A program made the translations under genes and the position numbers. Shown here piece after piece: positions 1 to 8,962 of a DNA stretch of 38,015 nt. The notes under the pieces are model-generated. The model saw nothing but the letters and a program-made list of their open reading frames with translations. It made no database searches and was not told where the DNA came from. Source of the stretch: Coriobacteriia bacterium (GTDB taxonomy: Bacteria; Actinomycetota; Coriobacteriia; Anaerosomatales; PHET01); NCBI GenBank assembly GCA_009779675.1, contig WRDS01000006.1, positions 1-38,015 on the forward strand, in the 5' to 3' direction. Numbering within the stretch: the first letter of the stretch is position 1; each line of letters begins with the position of its first letter.

Positions 1-13
1 AACCGAAGAAAAG

Positions 14-140
14 CCATTGGGCCCCGTGGCTCATTCTCAGCCAGAACGGGTGGCGCACTTTATCCCGGAACCACTGGCTCGAATTGAGTCAGAACGGGTG
101 GCTCAAATCAACCGGAATAATCAGCGCCAATCTGCTTACA
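14..140. mobile_element. Probable terminal end of an IS21-family element (remnant)
   Basis: Four imperfect direct repeats of about 24-28 bp follow each other between about 24 and 128. Each has the form GTGGCTCA, a variable middle, then CCGGAA or CAGAAC. Multiple spaced repeats of this kind are typical of the ends of IS21-family (istA/istB) elements, and the block would end with CA near 139-140, as IS21 ends do. No transposase is inside the window, so the element body, if present, lies to the left. An in-frame translation of this block exists upstream of the first gene, but it is a translation of the repeats and not part of that protein. The family assignment rests on memory of such ends and has not been compared with a database. 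Confidence 0.5.
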
Positions 141-166
141 TGCACCGACATCTGGAGGCTTTGGAA

Positions 167-1138
167 GTGACGAGAGCGGTCGAGCGGCTGGTGAACCTTG
201 CCCTCTACATCGCGGGCTCGAGAAAGAGCGTGACCGCGAGCGACATCCGAGAGGCCGTGGCCGGTTATCCTGCCGATGCCGACGGCTCGGCGTATCGGCG
301 GATGCTTGAGCGCGACAAGGAGTCCCTCAGGGCGACCGGGATCGTCATAGACGTGGACGATGTTGGCAACTACCGGTTCAACCGCTCGGCAAGTTATGTC
401 AACCCGGTCTCGCTCGACCCCGGGGAGACGGTCGCACTCTATACCGCCGCCCTCTCGCTCCTTGACGACCCTTCCTTCCCTTTCTCGGCTGATCTGCGGC
501 TGGCGTTGGTAAAGCTCGCGGCCGGAGCCGGTGGGGCAGAAACCGCGACTGCGGCGCTGGCAGATGAGCGCCCAGCCGAGCAAGGCGCGCTGGTGAGCGA
601 CCTTGCCGCCGCGATCATGACCCGCAAGCGAATAGCGTTCGGGTACTCGGACTCGGCGGGTGTTGCCAGCGAGCGCGATGCCGAGCCCCTCGGGTTGTTC
701 TTGCATGGCGGGCGCTGGTACCTGGTTGGCTATGACACCGCTATCTGCGGGATGCGGACGTTCGCGGTCGCCCGGATGACCAGGCTTTCCGTAAACCGCA
801 CCGCACCCAAAACGCCGGACTTCGAGCAGCCGGCCGGGTTCGATGTCGCCCGCTTCATAAGCCTCCCCTTCCAGTACGGCCCCGAGACAGACGGGTTCAT
901 CGCCGTTCTCGGCTTTGACGGGTCAGCCGCCTGGAAGGCCGAGAGGATCACCCACGGGCAGGGCACCCTTACCCCCGATGGGAACGGGAACATCCGCTGG
1001 GAGGTACCGGCTCGCTCGGCGACACAGATCGCCCGGTTCATGATCGAGAACGGGCCCGGCCTCACGCTCGTCGCCCCGCCTGCCGCTATCGAACACCTGC
1101 AAGCCGGCATGCAAAAGGTGGTGACGCTCCATGGCTAG
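167..1138 (+). CDS. pafB: PafB-like WYL-domain transcriptional regulator
   Basis: The 323-residue product has an N-terminal winged helix-turn-helix (first ~75 residues, beginning VTRAVERLVNLALYIAG) and a WYL domain in the C-terminal half, with the W-Y-L residues in GGRWYLVGYD. PafB of mycobacteria is of similar size, starts almost identically, and pairs with PafC to activate LexA-independent DNA-damage genes; single-stranded DNA is thought to act as the signal through the WYL domains. The GTG at 167 was chosen because GGAGG at 154-158 stands 8 bases before it. The ATG at 140 has no Shine-Dalgarno sequence and lies in the IS-like repeats. The gene overlaps the next one by 8 bases, so the two are probably co-translated. 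No proteasome genes are visible nearby. The WYL family call is firm; the exact PafB orthology is inferred from tandem arrangement and N-terminal similarity. Confidence 0.8.
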   Translation: MTRAVERLVNLALYIAGSRKSVTASDIREAVAGYPADADGSAYRRMLERDKESLRATGIVIDVDDVGNYRFNRSASYVNPVSLDPGETVALYTAALSLLDDPSFPFSADLRLALVKLAAGAGGAETATAALADERPAEQGALVSDLAAAIMTRKRIAFGYSDSAGVASERDAEPLGLFLHGGRWYLVGYDTAICGMRTFAVARMTRLSVNRTAPKTPDFEQPAGFDVARFISLPFQYGPETDGFIAVLGFDGSAAWKAERITHGQGTLTPDGNGNIRWEVPARSATQIARFMIENGPGLTLVAPPAAIEHLQAGMQKVVTLHG

Positions 1139-2156
1139 GACCCCGGCGGCCGAGCGCGCACGACGCCTGATCGCCTTGCTCGGCAGCCTGCAGCAAAACG
1201 AGCGTCAGCCGCTGTCCACGCTCGCCGAGGGCCTGGGCATCACCACAGCCGAGCTGGTCGACGATATCACCACGCTCTCGCTCTGCGGGATCGCGCCTTA
1301 CGATCCGCTGGGGCTCATACCGGTGATCGCCGAGGACGGCGACGTTGTCGCCTGGGGCGACATCCCGGCGCTCTCCGGCCCGATCAGGCTTTCGGCTGGC
1401 GAGGCGACCGCCCTTGCTGCGGCTTTGCAGACGGCAGGGTTCTCGGCGACCGACCCGCTTGTGACCCGCCTGCTTGATGCCTCGGCGACCGACATCGACG
1501 CGGTGGGGCTTGAGCGCGTGATCCGCCTGGACATAAGTGCCGACGGCACCATATATGGGCAGCTCGCACGGGCAATCGACGAGCGGCAGGCGGTCTGCAT
1601 CGACTACACGGCACCCGGGACGACCGGGCCTGTCCGACGCGAGGTGGAGCCACACCGGCTCTTTGCCGAGCGCGGTGCCTGGTACTTGGCCGCATGGTGC
1701 CGCTCGGGCAGCGGCTGGCGCACATTCAGGCTCGACCGCATCCAGGCGGTCCAGGTGCCCAGCCAGACATCCAGCCAAGCGCCCAAGGAGCCGTATCCCG
1801 AGCGGCCAGGGGACGTCCCGGACAGTGCGCACGCATTCGGGGCCGACGACCTGCCCCGTGCGCGCCTGCTCTTTGCCCACGCTGCCGAGTATACCGAGCG
1901 GGAGTGGCCGGACTCCGTCGTGGTTGCAGGTGCGGCAGGTGCCGATGCGGCCTCTGCCGCGGATGCCGGGCCGCCCCTTGGGGGCGAGGGCAGCGCCGAG
2001 GGCGGGCTGGTCGTCGAGGTCCCGTACGGCGACCACCGATGGATCAGCCGGAAAGTGGTCGCCCGCCTCGGCACAGTCGAGGTCCTGACTCCGCCCGAGC
2101 TGCGCGAAAGTGTCACGCGCCTGGCAAGCGAGCTGCTCGGTGTCGGCAATCTCTAG
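1131..2156 (+). CDS. pafC: PafC-like WYL-domain transcriptional regulator
   Basis: The 341-residue product has a helix-turn-helix near residues 10-60, including a segment SLCGIAPYDPLGLIPV that matches the diagnostic PafC stretch after the recognition helix. A WYL domain follows at about 140-215 (RGAWYLAAWC) with a C-terminal WCX-like extension. In actinobacteria PafC forms a heterodimer with PafB. The start ATG at 1131 lies inside the end of pafB, an overlap typical of subunits made together. A low-complexity Ala/Gly/Asp-rich stretch (about residues 263-290) interrupts the C-terminal domain and looks like a species-specific insertion. The gene ends 29 bases from the stop of the convergent dinG-like gene. 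Regulated genes cannot be read from the sequence, but the adjacent repair helicase is a natural candidate. Confidence 0.78.
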   Translation: MARTPAAERARRLIALLGSLQQNERQPLSTLAEGLGITTAELVDDITTLSLCGIAPYDPLGLIPVIAEDGDVVAWGDIPALSGPIRLSAGEATALAAALQTAGFSATDPLVTRLLDASATDIDAVGLERVIRLDISADGTIYGQLARAIDERQAVCIDYTAPGTTGPVRREVEPHRLFAERGAWYLAAWCRSGSGWRTFRLDRIQAVQVPSQTSSQAPKEPYPERPGDVPDSAHAFGADDLPRARLLFAHAAEYTEREWPDSVVVAGAAGADAASAADAGPPLGGEGSAEGGLVVEVPYGDHRWISRKVVARLGTVEVLTPPELRESVTRLASELLGVGNL

Positions 2157-2185
2157 CGGCTGCTCGGCTGGCGTGCGCGGCTGGC

Positions 2186-5100
2186 TCAGCGCCCAAAGTG
2201 CCGAGCGATCTCGTCGGCCACCTCTGAGGCGGGCAGACGCCTCACGCCCGTGACCGGTAACGCCTCTAGAAAGTTCCTGCCGTAATTCCTGTTCGCCACA
2301 CGCGCATCGGCAATCACCAGGCAACCGGTATCGGTCGAGGACCTGATGAGGCGCCCTGCCGCCTGCTTCAGCTCGATCACCGCCTCCGGAAGCGAGTACC
2401 TGCGCCACGCGGCACCCCCCGCCCGCAGCTCACGCTCACGCGCCAGCGGATCGGTCGGCCGCCCGAAAGGAAGCTTGGGAACGACCACGCAGCGCAGCGT
2501 GTCCCCCTTCGCGTCAAAGCCCTCCCAAAACGACTTAAGCGCAAAAAGCGACAGGTCCTTCTCGGCGATGAACTCGTCCCGCAGGCTTTTTGCCGAGATG
2601 CCCCTGCGCTGCGCGATAAGCCCCAGTCCGGCGGCCTTCAGCTTAGGCTCAAGCGCCGAGAAGAGTGCCTCCATGTCGCGACGGTTGGTGAACAGCGTGA
2701 GCACGCCGCCGCCCGTGGCCAGGTGCACGCTTTCGAGCAGCCGCTCGATGTCGGCGAGATACCCGCTCTGGACAGGCTCGGCCAGGCCAAAGGGCAGGAA
2801 CACCGTCATCTGCCGCTCAAAGTCGTAACTCGATGCGAGCTTGAGCGCATGCCAGCTCTGCGCGTCCAGGCGGTCAAGGCCCACGCTCTGCGCGAAGTGC
2901 TCGAACGAGTCGCCGGTCGCTATGGTCGCCGAGGTATAGATAACGCTGTCCACCCGCGGATAGAGGTCCTCGGCAAGCGTCTCGCCGACATCGAGCTTGG
3001 CGGCCACAAGGCGCTCGATACCAACGTCGCGGCGCCTGTCGAGCACCGCCGAGTAGACAAGCGTCTCGTCGGCACCGTCAATGACGGTTATGAGGCCGTT
3101 GCGCTGATCGGCAAGCCGGCTCAAAACGCTCGCAAGATCGGCCTGCTCCTCCAAAAGGCCCGAGCCCTGCTGCTCGACCAAGGTCATGATCTGCCGGCCG
3201 GCACCCAAAAGCGCATCAAGCCGCTTCGCAAGCGACCTCCCGGTGGAGGCCACCACCCCCCACCTGCCGGTCTCCCGGAGCGCCGCGTCAATCCACAGCT
3301 CACCGGAGTCATAGTCGCCCGCGGGCAGGCCCTGGGCAAGGTCCTTCACGTAGTCGAAGAACGAACTGCCGAGCACCTGCGCCCGCTGCACCTCGTCCTG
3401 CGTGCTCGCAAGCAGCTCGATGAGCGAGAGTGTCGGACTCGGGCCCGGGCCTGGGAGCGCTATCGCAGCCGATGCCGCCGATACCGCCGCACCAGGCGGC
3501 GCCAAGTCGAGCATCGCCGGATCGGCTGCCGTGAGTTTGCGCCGGATGGTCTCAAGCACGCCCCCGCGGGAGCGGCTGAGCGCGGCGAGCGCCGCCGAGA
3601 GCTCGGCATAGCCCGTATCAAGCGTGAGCTGCTTTCTGGCCTCCGACTCTGCCGAATGGGCCTCGTCGAGCACCCAATGACGGAGCGGGGGCAGGATGCC
3701 GCCCTGTGCGACGACATCGCGGAAGAGCAACGCGTGGTTGGTCACGACGATATGCGAGCTTGCCGCCCTGCGGCGTGCCCCATGGAGGTAGCACAGGCTG
3801 GGCCAGTAACGGCACCGCCTCAGCAGGCAGTCCGCACGGTTGGCCTGGCACGCAAGGCGCACCTCCTTGGTCTCCCACCCCCAATGCAGGTTGACCGAGT
3901 CGAGATCCCCCCAGGACGACTGGCTCACCCACGCAAGCAGCACCCCGACGTTTGCCGCGACCTGCCCCGCAGCGGACGACGCAGGATCGATCTCGGAAGC
4001 AAGCCTCTCCAGCTTGCGCAGACACAGATAATGCTCGTAGCCTTTAAGTGCGGCGTGCCGCAGCCGAGCGCGTGCGCCGCACGCGCCATCGGTGCCATCC
4101 GCGCTACCGCCATCGGCACCGCCAGGCATCCCACCAGCAAGCACCGCATCGGGCACCGCCTCCGCAAGCGCTTCTGCAAGACGGGGCAGCTCGTGGTGGA
4201 CGAGCTGGTCCATCAGCGCATTCGTCTTGGTCGCCACGCCGATCCCGACACCGTTCGCCAGCGCATACTTCGCCGCAGGCACCAGGTACGCCATCGACTT
4301 GCCGACACCGGTCCCCGCCTCGATTGCAAGGTGCGTAGCGCCGCCAAAGGCCTCTCGGACCGCCTCGGCCATCTGCACCTGCTCAGACCGTTGCTCGAAG
4401 CCTGGGTACATGCGCCCGGCAAGGCCATCTGCCGAGAACTCGCCGACGATCTCCTCGGCGGGCGGACAGACGCACGCGATCTCCCAGGCATCGTTGAGCG
4501 ACTCGACCCGGTCAGCGGTCACCCGCTTGCGGCGCACCCGCCTGAGATCGTAGGAGCCTTTGCCGGCGGCAATGGCCCCGGCGACCTGCTTGAGCACCGC
4601 CTGTTCCGGCCAGCCCCCCCCTGCATCCAGGTCGCCCAGACGGCGAAGGACCCCGGGGTCGAGGTCGGCGATCCCGGCAAGTGCCACACGGTACACGGCG
4701 CAAAGCGCCTCCACGTCATCGCCCGCACGGTGCGCATGGCGCTCTGGGTCAGGCGCAAATGCCTCGGCAAGGTCAGGCAACCGGTGACTCCGAAGCCGAG
4801 GAAGGCCCACGCGTGCAAGCACGAGGGAGTCGAGCCACGTCCCCGTGATCGCGCCGGAGCCGGCAACGTGCTCAAGGAACCTGCGGTCGAAGGCGGCATT
4901 GTGCGCAAGGATGGGCCGCCCGCCGACTAACTCGGCAAGACGTGCGACCGCCGTGCCTGCCGACGGGGCACCCTCGACATCTGCGTCAGTGATGCCGGTG
5001 AGCCGGGTGATCTCGTCAGGGATCCGCCTGCACGGGTCCACGAACGTCTGGAACCTGCCGAGCACCTCCGGCCCACGCATCACGGCTGCAGCGATCTCTA

Positions 5101-5272
5101 TCAGGACATCGCGCTCGGGGTCATAGCCGGTGGTCTCCACATCGACGACGCATATCTCGTCCTCAAAGCCGTACGCGGCCTCGGCCGCACGCTCGGCAAG
5201 GCTGCGGTATGCGAGGATCACGTCCTCGTCGGTCCCAGAGACGATGAGGTTGTTGAGCGCATTCGTATTCAC
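2186..5272 (-). CDS. dinG: DinG-family helicase with N-terminal DEDDh exonuclease
   Basis: The ~1028-residue protein is a fusion. Residues ~40-200 form a DEDDh 3'-5' exonuclease, with VDVETTG (D44, E46), HNAAFD around 124-129 and HRAGDD around 181-186. The rest is an XPD/DinG-like superfamily 2 helicase with Walker A GTGVGKS (~320-326), DEAH box VLDEAH (~534-539) and motif VI QAAGRLIRS near the C-terminus. Cysteines at about 417, 482, 487 and 494 (C475 is a further candidate) fit the four-cysteine 4Fe-4S site of this family. It probably unwinds and degrades damaged or replication-intermediate DNA. The start is uncertain: GTG at 5272 (used here) or GTG at 5281, neither with a strong Shine-Dalgarno. 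The longer reading frame to 5521 runs back through the promoter region and was rejected. The exonuclease-helicase fusion itself is known in Gram-positive DinG proteins. Confidence 0.9.
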   Translation of the reverse strand: MNTNALNNLIVSGTDEDVILAYRSLAERAAEAAYGFEDEICVVDVETTGYDPERDVLIEIAAAVMRGPEVLGRFQTFVDPCRRIPDEITRLTGITDADVEGAPSAGTAVARLAELVGGRPILAHNAAFDRRFLEHVAGSGAITGTWLDSLVLARVGLPRLRSHRLPDLAEAFAPDPERHAHRAGDDVEALCAVYRVALAGIADLDPGVLRRLGDLDAGGGWPEQAVLKQVAGAIAAGKGSYDLRRVRRKRVTADRVESLNDAWEIACVCPPAEEIVGEFSADGLAGRMYPGFEQRSEQVQMAEAVREAFGGATHLAIEAGTGVGKSMAYLVPAAKYALANGVGIGVATKTNALMDQLVHHELPRLAEALAEAVPDAVLAGGMPGGADGGSADGTDGACGARARLRHAALKGYEHYLCLRKLERLASEIDPASSAAGQVAANVGVLLAWVSQSSWGDLDSVNLHWGWETKEVRLACQANRADCLLRRCRYWPSLCYLHGARRRAASSHIVVTNHALLFRDVVAQGGILPPLRHWVLDEAHSAESEARKQLTLDTGYAELSAALAALSRSRGGVLETIRRKLTAADPAMLDLAPPGAAVSAASAAIALPGPGPSPTLSLIELLASTQDEVQRAQVLGSSFFDYVKDLAQGLPAGDYDSGELWIDAALRETGRWGVVASTGRSLAKRLDALLGAGRQIMTLVEQQGSGLLEEQADLASVLSRLADQRNGLITVIDGADETLVYSAVLDRRRDVGIERLVAAKLDVGETLAEDLYPRVDSVIYTSATIATGDSFEHFAQSVGLDRLDAQSWHALKLASSYDFERQMTVFLPFGLAEPVQSGYLADIERLLESVHLATGGGVLTLFTNRRDMEALFSALEPKLKAAGLGLIAQRRGISAKSLRDEFIAEKDLSLFALKSFWEGFDAKGDTLRCVVVPKLPFGRPTDPLARERELRAGGAAWRRYSLPEAVIELKQAAGRLIRSSTDTGCLVIADARVANRNYGRNFLEALPVTGVRRLPASEVADEIARHFGR

Positions 5273-5311
5273 GCCGAACACCGTAGCACGAGCGTGGCAC
5301 AAAGCGGGATA

Positions 5312-5490
5312 GATACCTGCATGCAAGATACCTGCTATCCCCTGCATGCAAGAGAGAGGATGTTCGCGTGTGGGACTGGGCGAGGTGCCGCCCGCGCCCG
5401 CCCGCACGCACACCCGCCTGCAGGATAGGGCAGGATGCCTGCACGCAAAGATATGGGGTAGAATCCGAGAGACAGGGTACCTGCAAAACC
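5312..5490. promoter_or_regulatory. Divergent promoter region with repeated CCTGCATGCAAGATA motif
   Basis: The 289-base gap between the dinG-like gene and the RCC1 surface gene holds repeated copies of one motif. CCTGCATGCAAGATA is at 5316-5330, CCTGCATGCAAGAGA at 5340-5354 and a variant CCTGCACGCAAAGATA at 5438-5453; a shorter GTACCTGCAAAA lies near 5478-5489. The core TGCATGCA is a palindrome. Repeated near-identical sites in a divergent promoter suggest binding of a regulator to both promoters. A possible -10 for the surface gene is TAGAAT near 5459, with no convincing -35. No regulator can be assigned; neither a LexA box nor the known PafBC promoter motif was recognised here. Confidence 0.45.
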
Positions 5491-5561
5491 ATTGTTTGCG
5501 CACTCGCCTATCAGTCTGCACTCATTCCAAGAATATGAGCTGGATCAGAGGGGGATGTCAC

Positions 5562-8102
5562 GTGAGCCAGGTCTTTAATCAGGTCTTTAAAAAAACAGCG
5601 GGCACGAGGAGGCGAGCACGCCTCTCGGTGCTCTTGTGCCTCGCGCTCGTCCTGGGCGCGCTGCCGGGGGCGGCGTGGGCAGGCGGTGCGGGTCCGGACG
5701 GCGGTGCCTCGGCGGTTGCAGCGGAGGGCGACGCGGCCTCGGCGGCGGCTCCGGCGCTTGCGGCATCCGGGGGCACGCCCCTGTCCGCTACAGGGTTCGT
5801 AGGATGGAAGGCCGTGAGCACAGGGGACGGCCACTCCCTCGGCATCAGGGAGGACGGCACGCTCTGGGCGTGGGGGGACAACGGCTCCGGCCAGCTCGGC
5901 ATCGGCACGAGCGGGTCGTCTACCAACACAAGCACCCCTGTCCAGGTCGGGGTCGGCACCGACAAGTGGAAGACCGTGGGCGCAGGGCACAGCCACTCCC
6001 TCGGCATCAGGGAGGACGGCTCGCTCTGGGCATGGGGGGACAACTACTACGGCCAGCTCGGTGACGGCACGACGACGCACAGGAGCGCTCCCACCCGCAT
6101 AGGCGACGGCACCGACTGGCAGGCCGTGAGCGCAGGGGACGGCCACTCCCTCGGCATCAGGGAGGACGGCTCGCTCTGGGCGTGGGGGGACAACGGCTTC
6201 GGCCAGCTCGGCGACGGCACGACGACGAGCAAGAGTGCTCCCGTCCAGGTCGGGGCCGGCACCGACTGGAAGGCCGTGAGCGCAGGGTATATGTACTCCC
6301 TTGCCCTCAAGGGCGACGGCTCGCTCTGGGCGTGGGGGCACAACGGCTCCGGCCAGCTCGGCGACGGCACGACGACGAGCAGGAACGCCCCTGTGCGCAT
6401 CGGCACGGGCACCGCCGTGAGCGCAAGGGGCGGCCACTCCCTCGGCATCAGGGAGGGCGGCACGCTCTGGGCATGGGGGGGCAACTACTACGGCCAGCTC
6501 GGCGACGGCACGAGCGGGTGGGGCACCGGCAAGGACGCCCCTGTCCGGGTCGGGGCCGGCACCGACTGGAAGGCCGTGAGCGCAGGGTATATGTACTCCC
6601 TTGCCCTAAAGGGCGACGGCTCGCTCTGGGCGTGGGGGCACAACGGCTCCGGCCAGCTCGGCGACGGCACGACGACGAGCAGGAACACCCCTGTGCGCAT
6701 CGGCACGGGCACCGACTGGCAGGCCGTGAGCGCAAGGGGCGGCCACTCCCTCGGCATCAGGGAGGGCGGCACGCTCTGGGCATGGGGGAACAACAGCTCC
6801 GGCCAGCTCGGCGACGGCACGAGCGGGTCTGGCGCCAACAAGGACGTCCCCACCCTCATAGACGGCCCTGCGCCCGACACGACCGCGCCGGTGTCTGGCT
6901 CGGATGCGGTGGCAAGCTACGGCGGCACGGCGACGGTCACCATCACGGCGACCGACCCTGCAGGCGCAGGCGAGGCGGTGAGCGGTGTCAAGCAGGTCAC
7001 CTACATGCTTGACGACGGCGCGCCGGTCGTCGTCCCAGGCGACGAGGCGGTTGTCACCACCTCGGAGGAGGGCACCCACACGATCGGGTTCTTCGCGACA
7101 GACAACGCGGGCAACGAGGAGGCGCCGCACAACACCGTGGCGTTCACGGTCACTACAAACGCAGGCTCCATCACACGCGTCTCCGGCACGGACCGCTTCG
7201 CCACCGCCATCGAAGTGAGCAAGGCGAACTTCACGTCCGCGGACGCGGTCATCATAGCCACCGGCATGAACTACGCAGACGCGCTCTCGGCAAGCGCGCT
7301 CGCAGGCTCGGAGAAGGCGCCGCTCCTCCTCACAAGGCCGGATGCCTTGAGCCCCGGCGTGCTCACGGAGATAGAGCGCCTCGGCGCGGAGAAGGCATAC
7401 ATCATGGGCTCTGCCGCAGCGGTCTCTAATGCTGTGGAGGGCGCGCTCACAGGCGCGGGGCTCCATGTGGAGCGCGTCTACGGAGCCGACCGCTACGGCA
7501 CGAGCGCCGCTATCGCGAACAAGGTCGCGGAACTTGAGGGACCGTCGTTTGCGAAGAAGGCGTTCCTCGCCCGCGGCGACAACTTCGCAGACGGGCTTGC
7601 GGTCTCGCCGCTCGCCTACAAGAACAAGATGCCGGTCGTCCTCACCCGCCCGGCGGAGCTCTCCCCCTCTGCGGCAAATGCCGTCTTGGGCCTTGGCATA
7701 GCAGATGTCACCATACTCGGCTCCGCTGCCGCGGTATCCGAAGGCGTCGAGCTGGCGGTGCGGAGCCTCGGCACGAGCCCGACGGTCAGGCGTGTGGCAG
7801 GTGCCACCCGCTACGAGACCGCGCAGAGGATCGCCGAGCACGCGTTCGCGGGCCCCCTTGCGGGCAAGGGCTTCATCGGTGTCGCTACCGGGCTGAACTT
7901 CCCCGATGCCCTTGCCGGAGGGGCCGCGGCAGGCGAGCGAGGCGGCATCCTTGTGCTCACCACCCCTGACGCGCTTTCAGGCAACTGGGACAGCTACCTG
8001 CCGAGCGCGTACGGGGGCACCAAGCCGGACATCCAGGTCTATGGGGGAGAGAACGTGGTCTCCGAGAACGTCACGAGCAGGCTGCGGGACCTCTTACTGT
8101 AA
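5562..8102 (+). CDS. Secreted RCC1-repeat / Ig-like / CWB2 cell-wall-binding protein
   Basis: The product is about 846 residues long. It begins with an Arg-rich signal peptide with hydrophobic core [16 protein letters not shown] and a likely cut after AWA. Next come seven RCC1-type repeats of ~50 residues, each with HSLGIREDG or an equivalent plus LWAWG and GQLGDGT, consistent with a seven-bladed propeller. An Ig-like segment follows (about residues 430-530, DTTAPV to VAFTV). Three CWB2 repeats ([14 protein letters not shown] and relatives) form the last 300 residues and usually anchor proteins non-covalently to cell-wall polymers. GTG 5562 is preferred because AGAGGGGG at 5547-5554 precedes it by 7 bases; ATG 5535 is an alternative. 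Propeller ligands are unknown, so adhesion or host interaction is only a guess. The gene is GC-rich with strong internal DNA repetition and is transcribed alone, divergently from dinG. Confidence 0.9.
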   Translation: MSQVFNQVFKKTAGTRRRARLSVLLCLALVLGALPGAAWAGGAGPDGGASAVAAEGDAASAAAPALAASGGTPLSATGFVGWKAVSTGDGHSLGIREDGTLWAWGDNGSGQLGIGTSGSSTNTSTPVQVGVGTDKWKTVGAGHSHSLGIREDGSLWAWGDNYYGQLGDGTTTHRSAPTRIGDGTDWQAVSAGDGHSLGIREDGSLWAWGDNGFGQLGDGTTTSKSAPVQVGAGTDWKAVSAGYMYSLALKGDGSLWAWGHNGSGQLGDGTTTSRNAPVRIGTGTAVSARGGHSLGIREGGTLWAWGGNYYGQLGDGTSGWGTGKDAPVRVGAGTDWKAVSAGYMYSLALKGDGSLWAWGHNGSGQLGDGTTTSRNTPVRIGTGTDWQAVSARGGHSLGIREGGTLWAWGNNSSGQLGDGTSGSGANKDVPTLIDGPAPDTTAPVSGSDAVASYGGTATVTITATDPAGAGEAVSGVKQVTYMLDDGAPVVVPGDEAVVTTSEEGTHTIGFFATDNAGNEEAPHNTVAFTVTTNAGSITRVSGTDRFATAIEVSKANFTSADAVIIATGMNYADALSASALAGSEKAPLLLTRPDALSPGVLTEIERLGAEKAYIMGSAAAVSNAVEGALTGAGLHVERVYGADRYGTSAAIANKVAELEGPSFAKKAFLARGDNFADGLAVSPLAYKNKMPVVLTRPAELSPSAANAVLGLGIADVTILGSAAAVSEGVELAVRSLGTSPTVRRVAGATRYETAQRIAEHAFAGPLAGKGFIGVATGLNFPDALAGGAAAGERGGILVLTTPDALSGNWDSYLPSAYGGTKPDIQVYGGENVVSENVTSRLRDLLL
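6248..6788 (+). repeat. Two near-identical ~235-bp copies, offset exactly 300 bp, within the RCC1 gene
   Basis: The stretch 6248-6479 is repeated at 6548-6788. The first 166 bases differ at only about two positions (6308/6608 and 6387/6687). After that the first copy lacks 9 bases that the second has (the ACTGGCAGG segment before CCGTGAGCGCAAGG), an in-frame loss of three residues at a blade junction. The 300-bp offset equals two blades, which points to recent duplication of a two-blade module and makes this stretch a likely site of recombination or assembly error. Confidence 0.9.
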
Positions 8103-8293
8103 TATGCTATTTTTTAATAATTTGTGTTACTAAACGTGCTATGTTTTTAAATTCGTGCTACCATTTTTCATTTAAGATATGACCAGCTCAGACAAAGGGA
8201 AGAGGCCCTGTGGATCAAGACCTCAGAAAGACCCTCGAAGCATGACTGTGCCGATGCGTTCTTTGCCTCATTCTGTTGGACTAAGGGGCTCAT
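8103..8293 (+). other. AT-rich spacer and leader upstream of sdaAB
   Basis: The first 65 bases are much more AT-rich than the flanking genes and contain three spaced copies of a (G/A)TGCTA...TTTTT unit, near 8104, 8135 and 8154, on the plus strand. They may include the transcription end of the surface-protein gene, but no stable stem before a T-run was found. The remaining ~120 bases form the leader of sdaAB, ending in an AAGGGG Shine-Dalgarno about 8 bases before ATG 8294. No recognised riboswitch or T-box pattern was seen. Confidence 0.4.
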
Positions 8294-8962
8294 ATGGCCG
8301 AACAGCGCAGTATCTTTGATGTCATAGGCCCGGTGATGATCGGGCCCAGCTCGAGCCATACCGCCGGCGCAACGCGGCTGGGGCGGCTTGCGAGAGCGGT
8401 ATTCGGACAGCTCCCCGAGCATGCCGAGATCGCGCTCCACGGCTCGTTCGCAAGCACCGGCTACGGCCATGGCACTGACCTTGCGCTCATAGCGGGATTG
8501 TTGGGCTGTGCGCCTGACGACGAGCGCATCCTATGCGCATACGAGCTTGCCGAGGCCGCCGGCCTTACCGTGTCGATCACCGAGGCACACCTGGGCGAGG
8601 TACACCCCAACACAGCGAGGTTCCGCCTGTCTGCGGCCGGTGCCGAGATGGACATCTGCGGATCCTCGCTCGGCGGCGGGGCCGTGTGCGTGACAGACGT
8701 GGATCATTTCGCCGTGCAGATCACTGGGAACCTGCCGCTGCTGTTGGTCGAGCATGAGGACCGTCCGGGTCAGATCGCAGGAGCCACTCGCATCCTTGCC
8801 GAGGACGGGATCAACGTCGCGTCGATGCAGGTGTCACGTGAGCAGCGCGGGGCACGGGCGCTGATGCTCATAGAGACCGACGACGAGGCCGGTGCCGAGG
8901 CCGTCTCACGAATCGGCGGGATCTCCGGCATCATCTCCGTGCAGGTCGTCAGCGCCATCTGA
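8294..8962 (+). CDS. sdaAB: L-serine dehydratase, beta subunit
   Basis: The 222-residue product has the conserved N-terminal serine dehydratase beta domain (SIFDVIGPVMIGPSSSHTAG) and a C-terminal ACT domain from about residue 150 (HEDRPGQIAGATRILAEDG). With the alpha subunit it forms the iron-sulphur enzyme that converts L-serine to pyruvate and ammonia in the cytoplasm. The ACT/beta part is thought to bind serine for regulation. The start ATG 8294 has a good Shine-Dalgarno. Length is normal for the separate beta subunit. The alpha subunit gene sdaAA is not adjacent as is usual; it lies 2.8 kb downstream, beyond the oppositely oriented feo operon. The last 57 bases overlap, tail to tail, the small Cys-rich gene on the other strand. 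Confidence 0.95.
   Translation: MAEQRSIFDVIGPVMIGPSSSHTAGATRLGRLARAVFGQLPEHAEIALHGSFASTGYGHGTDLALIAGLLGCAPDDERILCAYELAEAAGLTVSITEAHLGEVHPNTARFRLSAAGAEMDICGSSLGGGAVCVTDVDHFAVQITGNLPLLLVEHEDRPGQIAGATRILAEDGINVASMQVSREQRGARALMLIETDDEAGAEAVSRIGGISGIISVQVVSAI

Noticed and set aside
2139-2160. A PafBC-type promoter motif (TGTCGG...TAG) after pafC
   Set aside because: It lies at the end of pafC on the plus strand with only the convergent dinG-like gene beyond it, so nothing would be transcribed from it; the match is also partial.
2723-4930. A 735-codon open frame on the plus strand opposite the DinG-like gene
   Set aside because: It is an antisense shadow caused by high GC at third positions. It has no recognisable domain and is rich in Arg/Ala/Gln, while the minus-strand frame has clear helicase and exonuclease motifs.
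5820-6870. Regular repeats as a possible CRISPR array
   Set aside because: The ~150-bp units are coding, with no unique spacers, and translate into RCC1 blades.
6606-7841. Long minus-strand frames over the RCC1/CWB2 gene
   Set aside because: Repeats in the real gene translate into repeated nonsense on the other strand. No signal or domain is seen.
8170-8293. A metabolite riboswitch in the sdaAB leader
   Set aside because: Short GAGG/CCTC pairings exist, but none of the conserved cores I know (glycine, SAM, T-box) is present.
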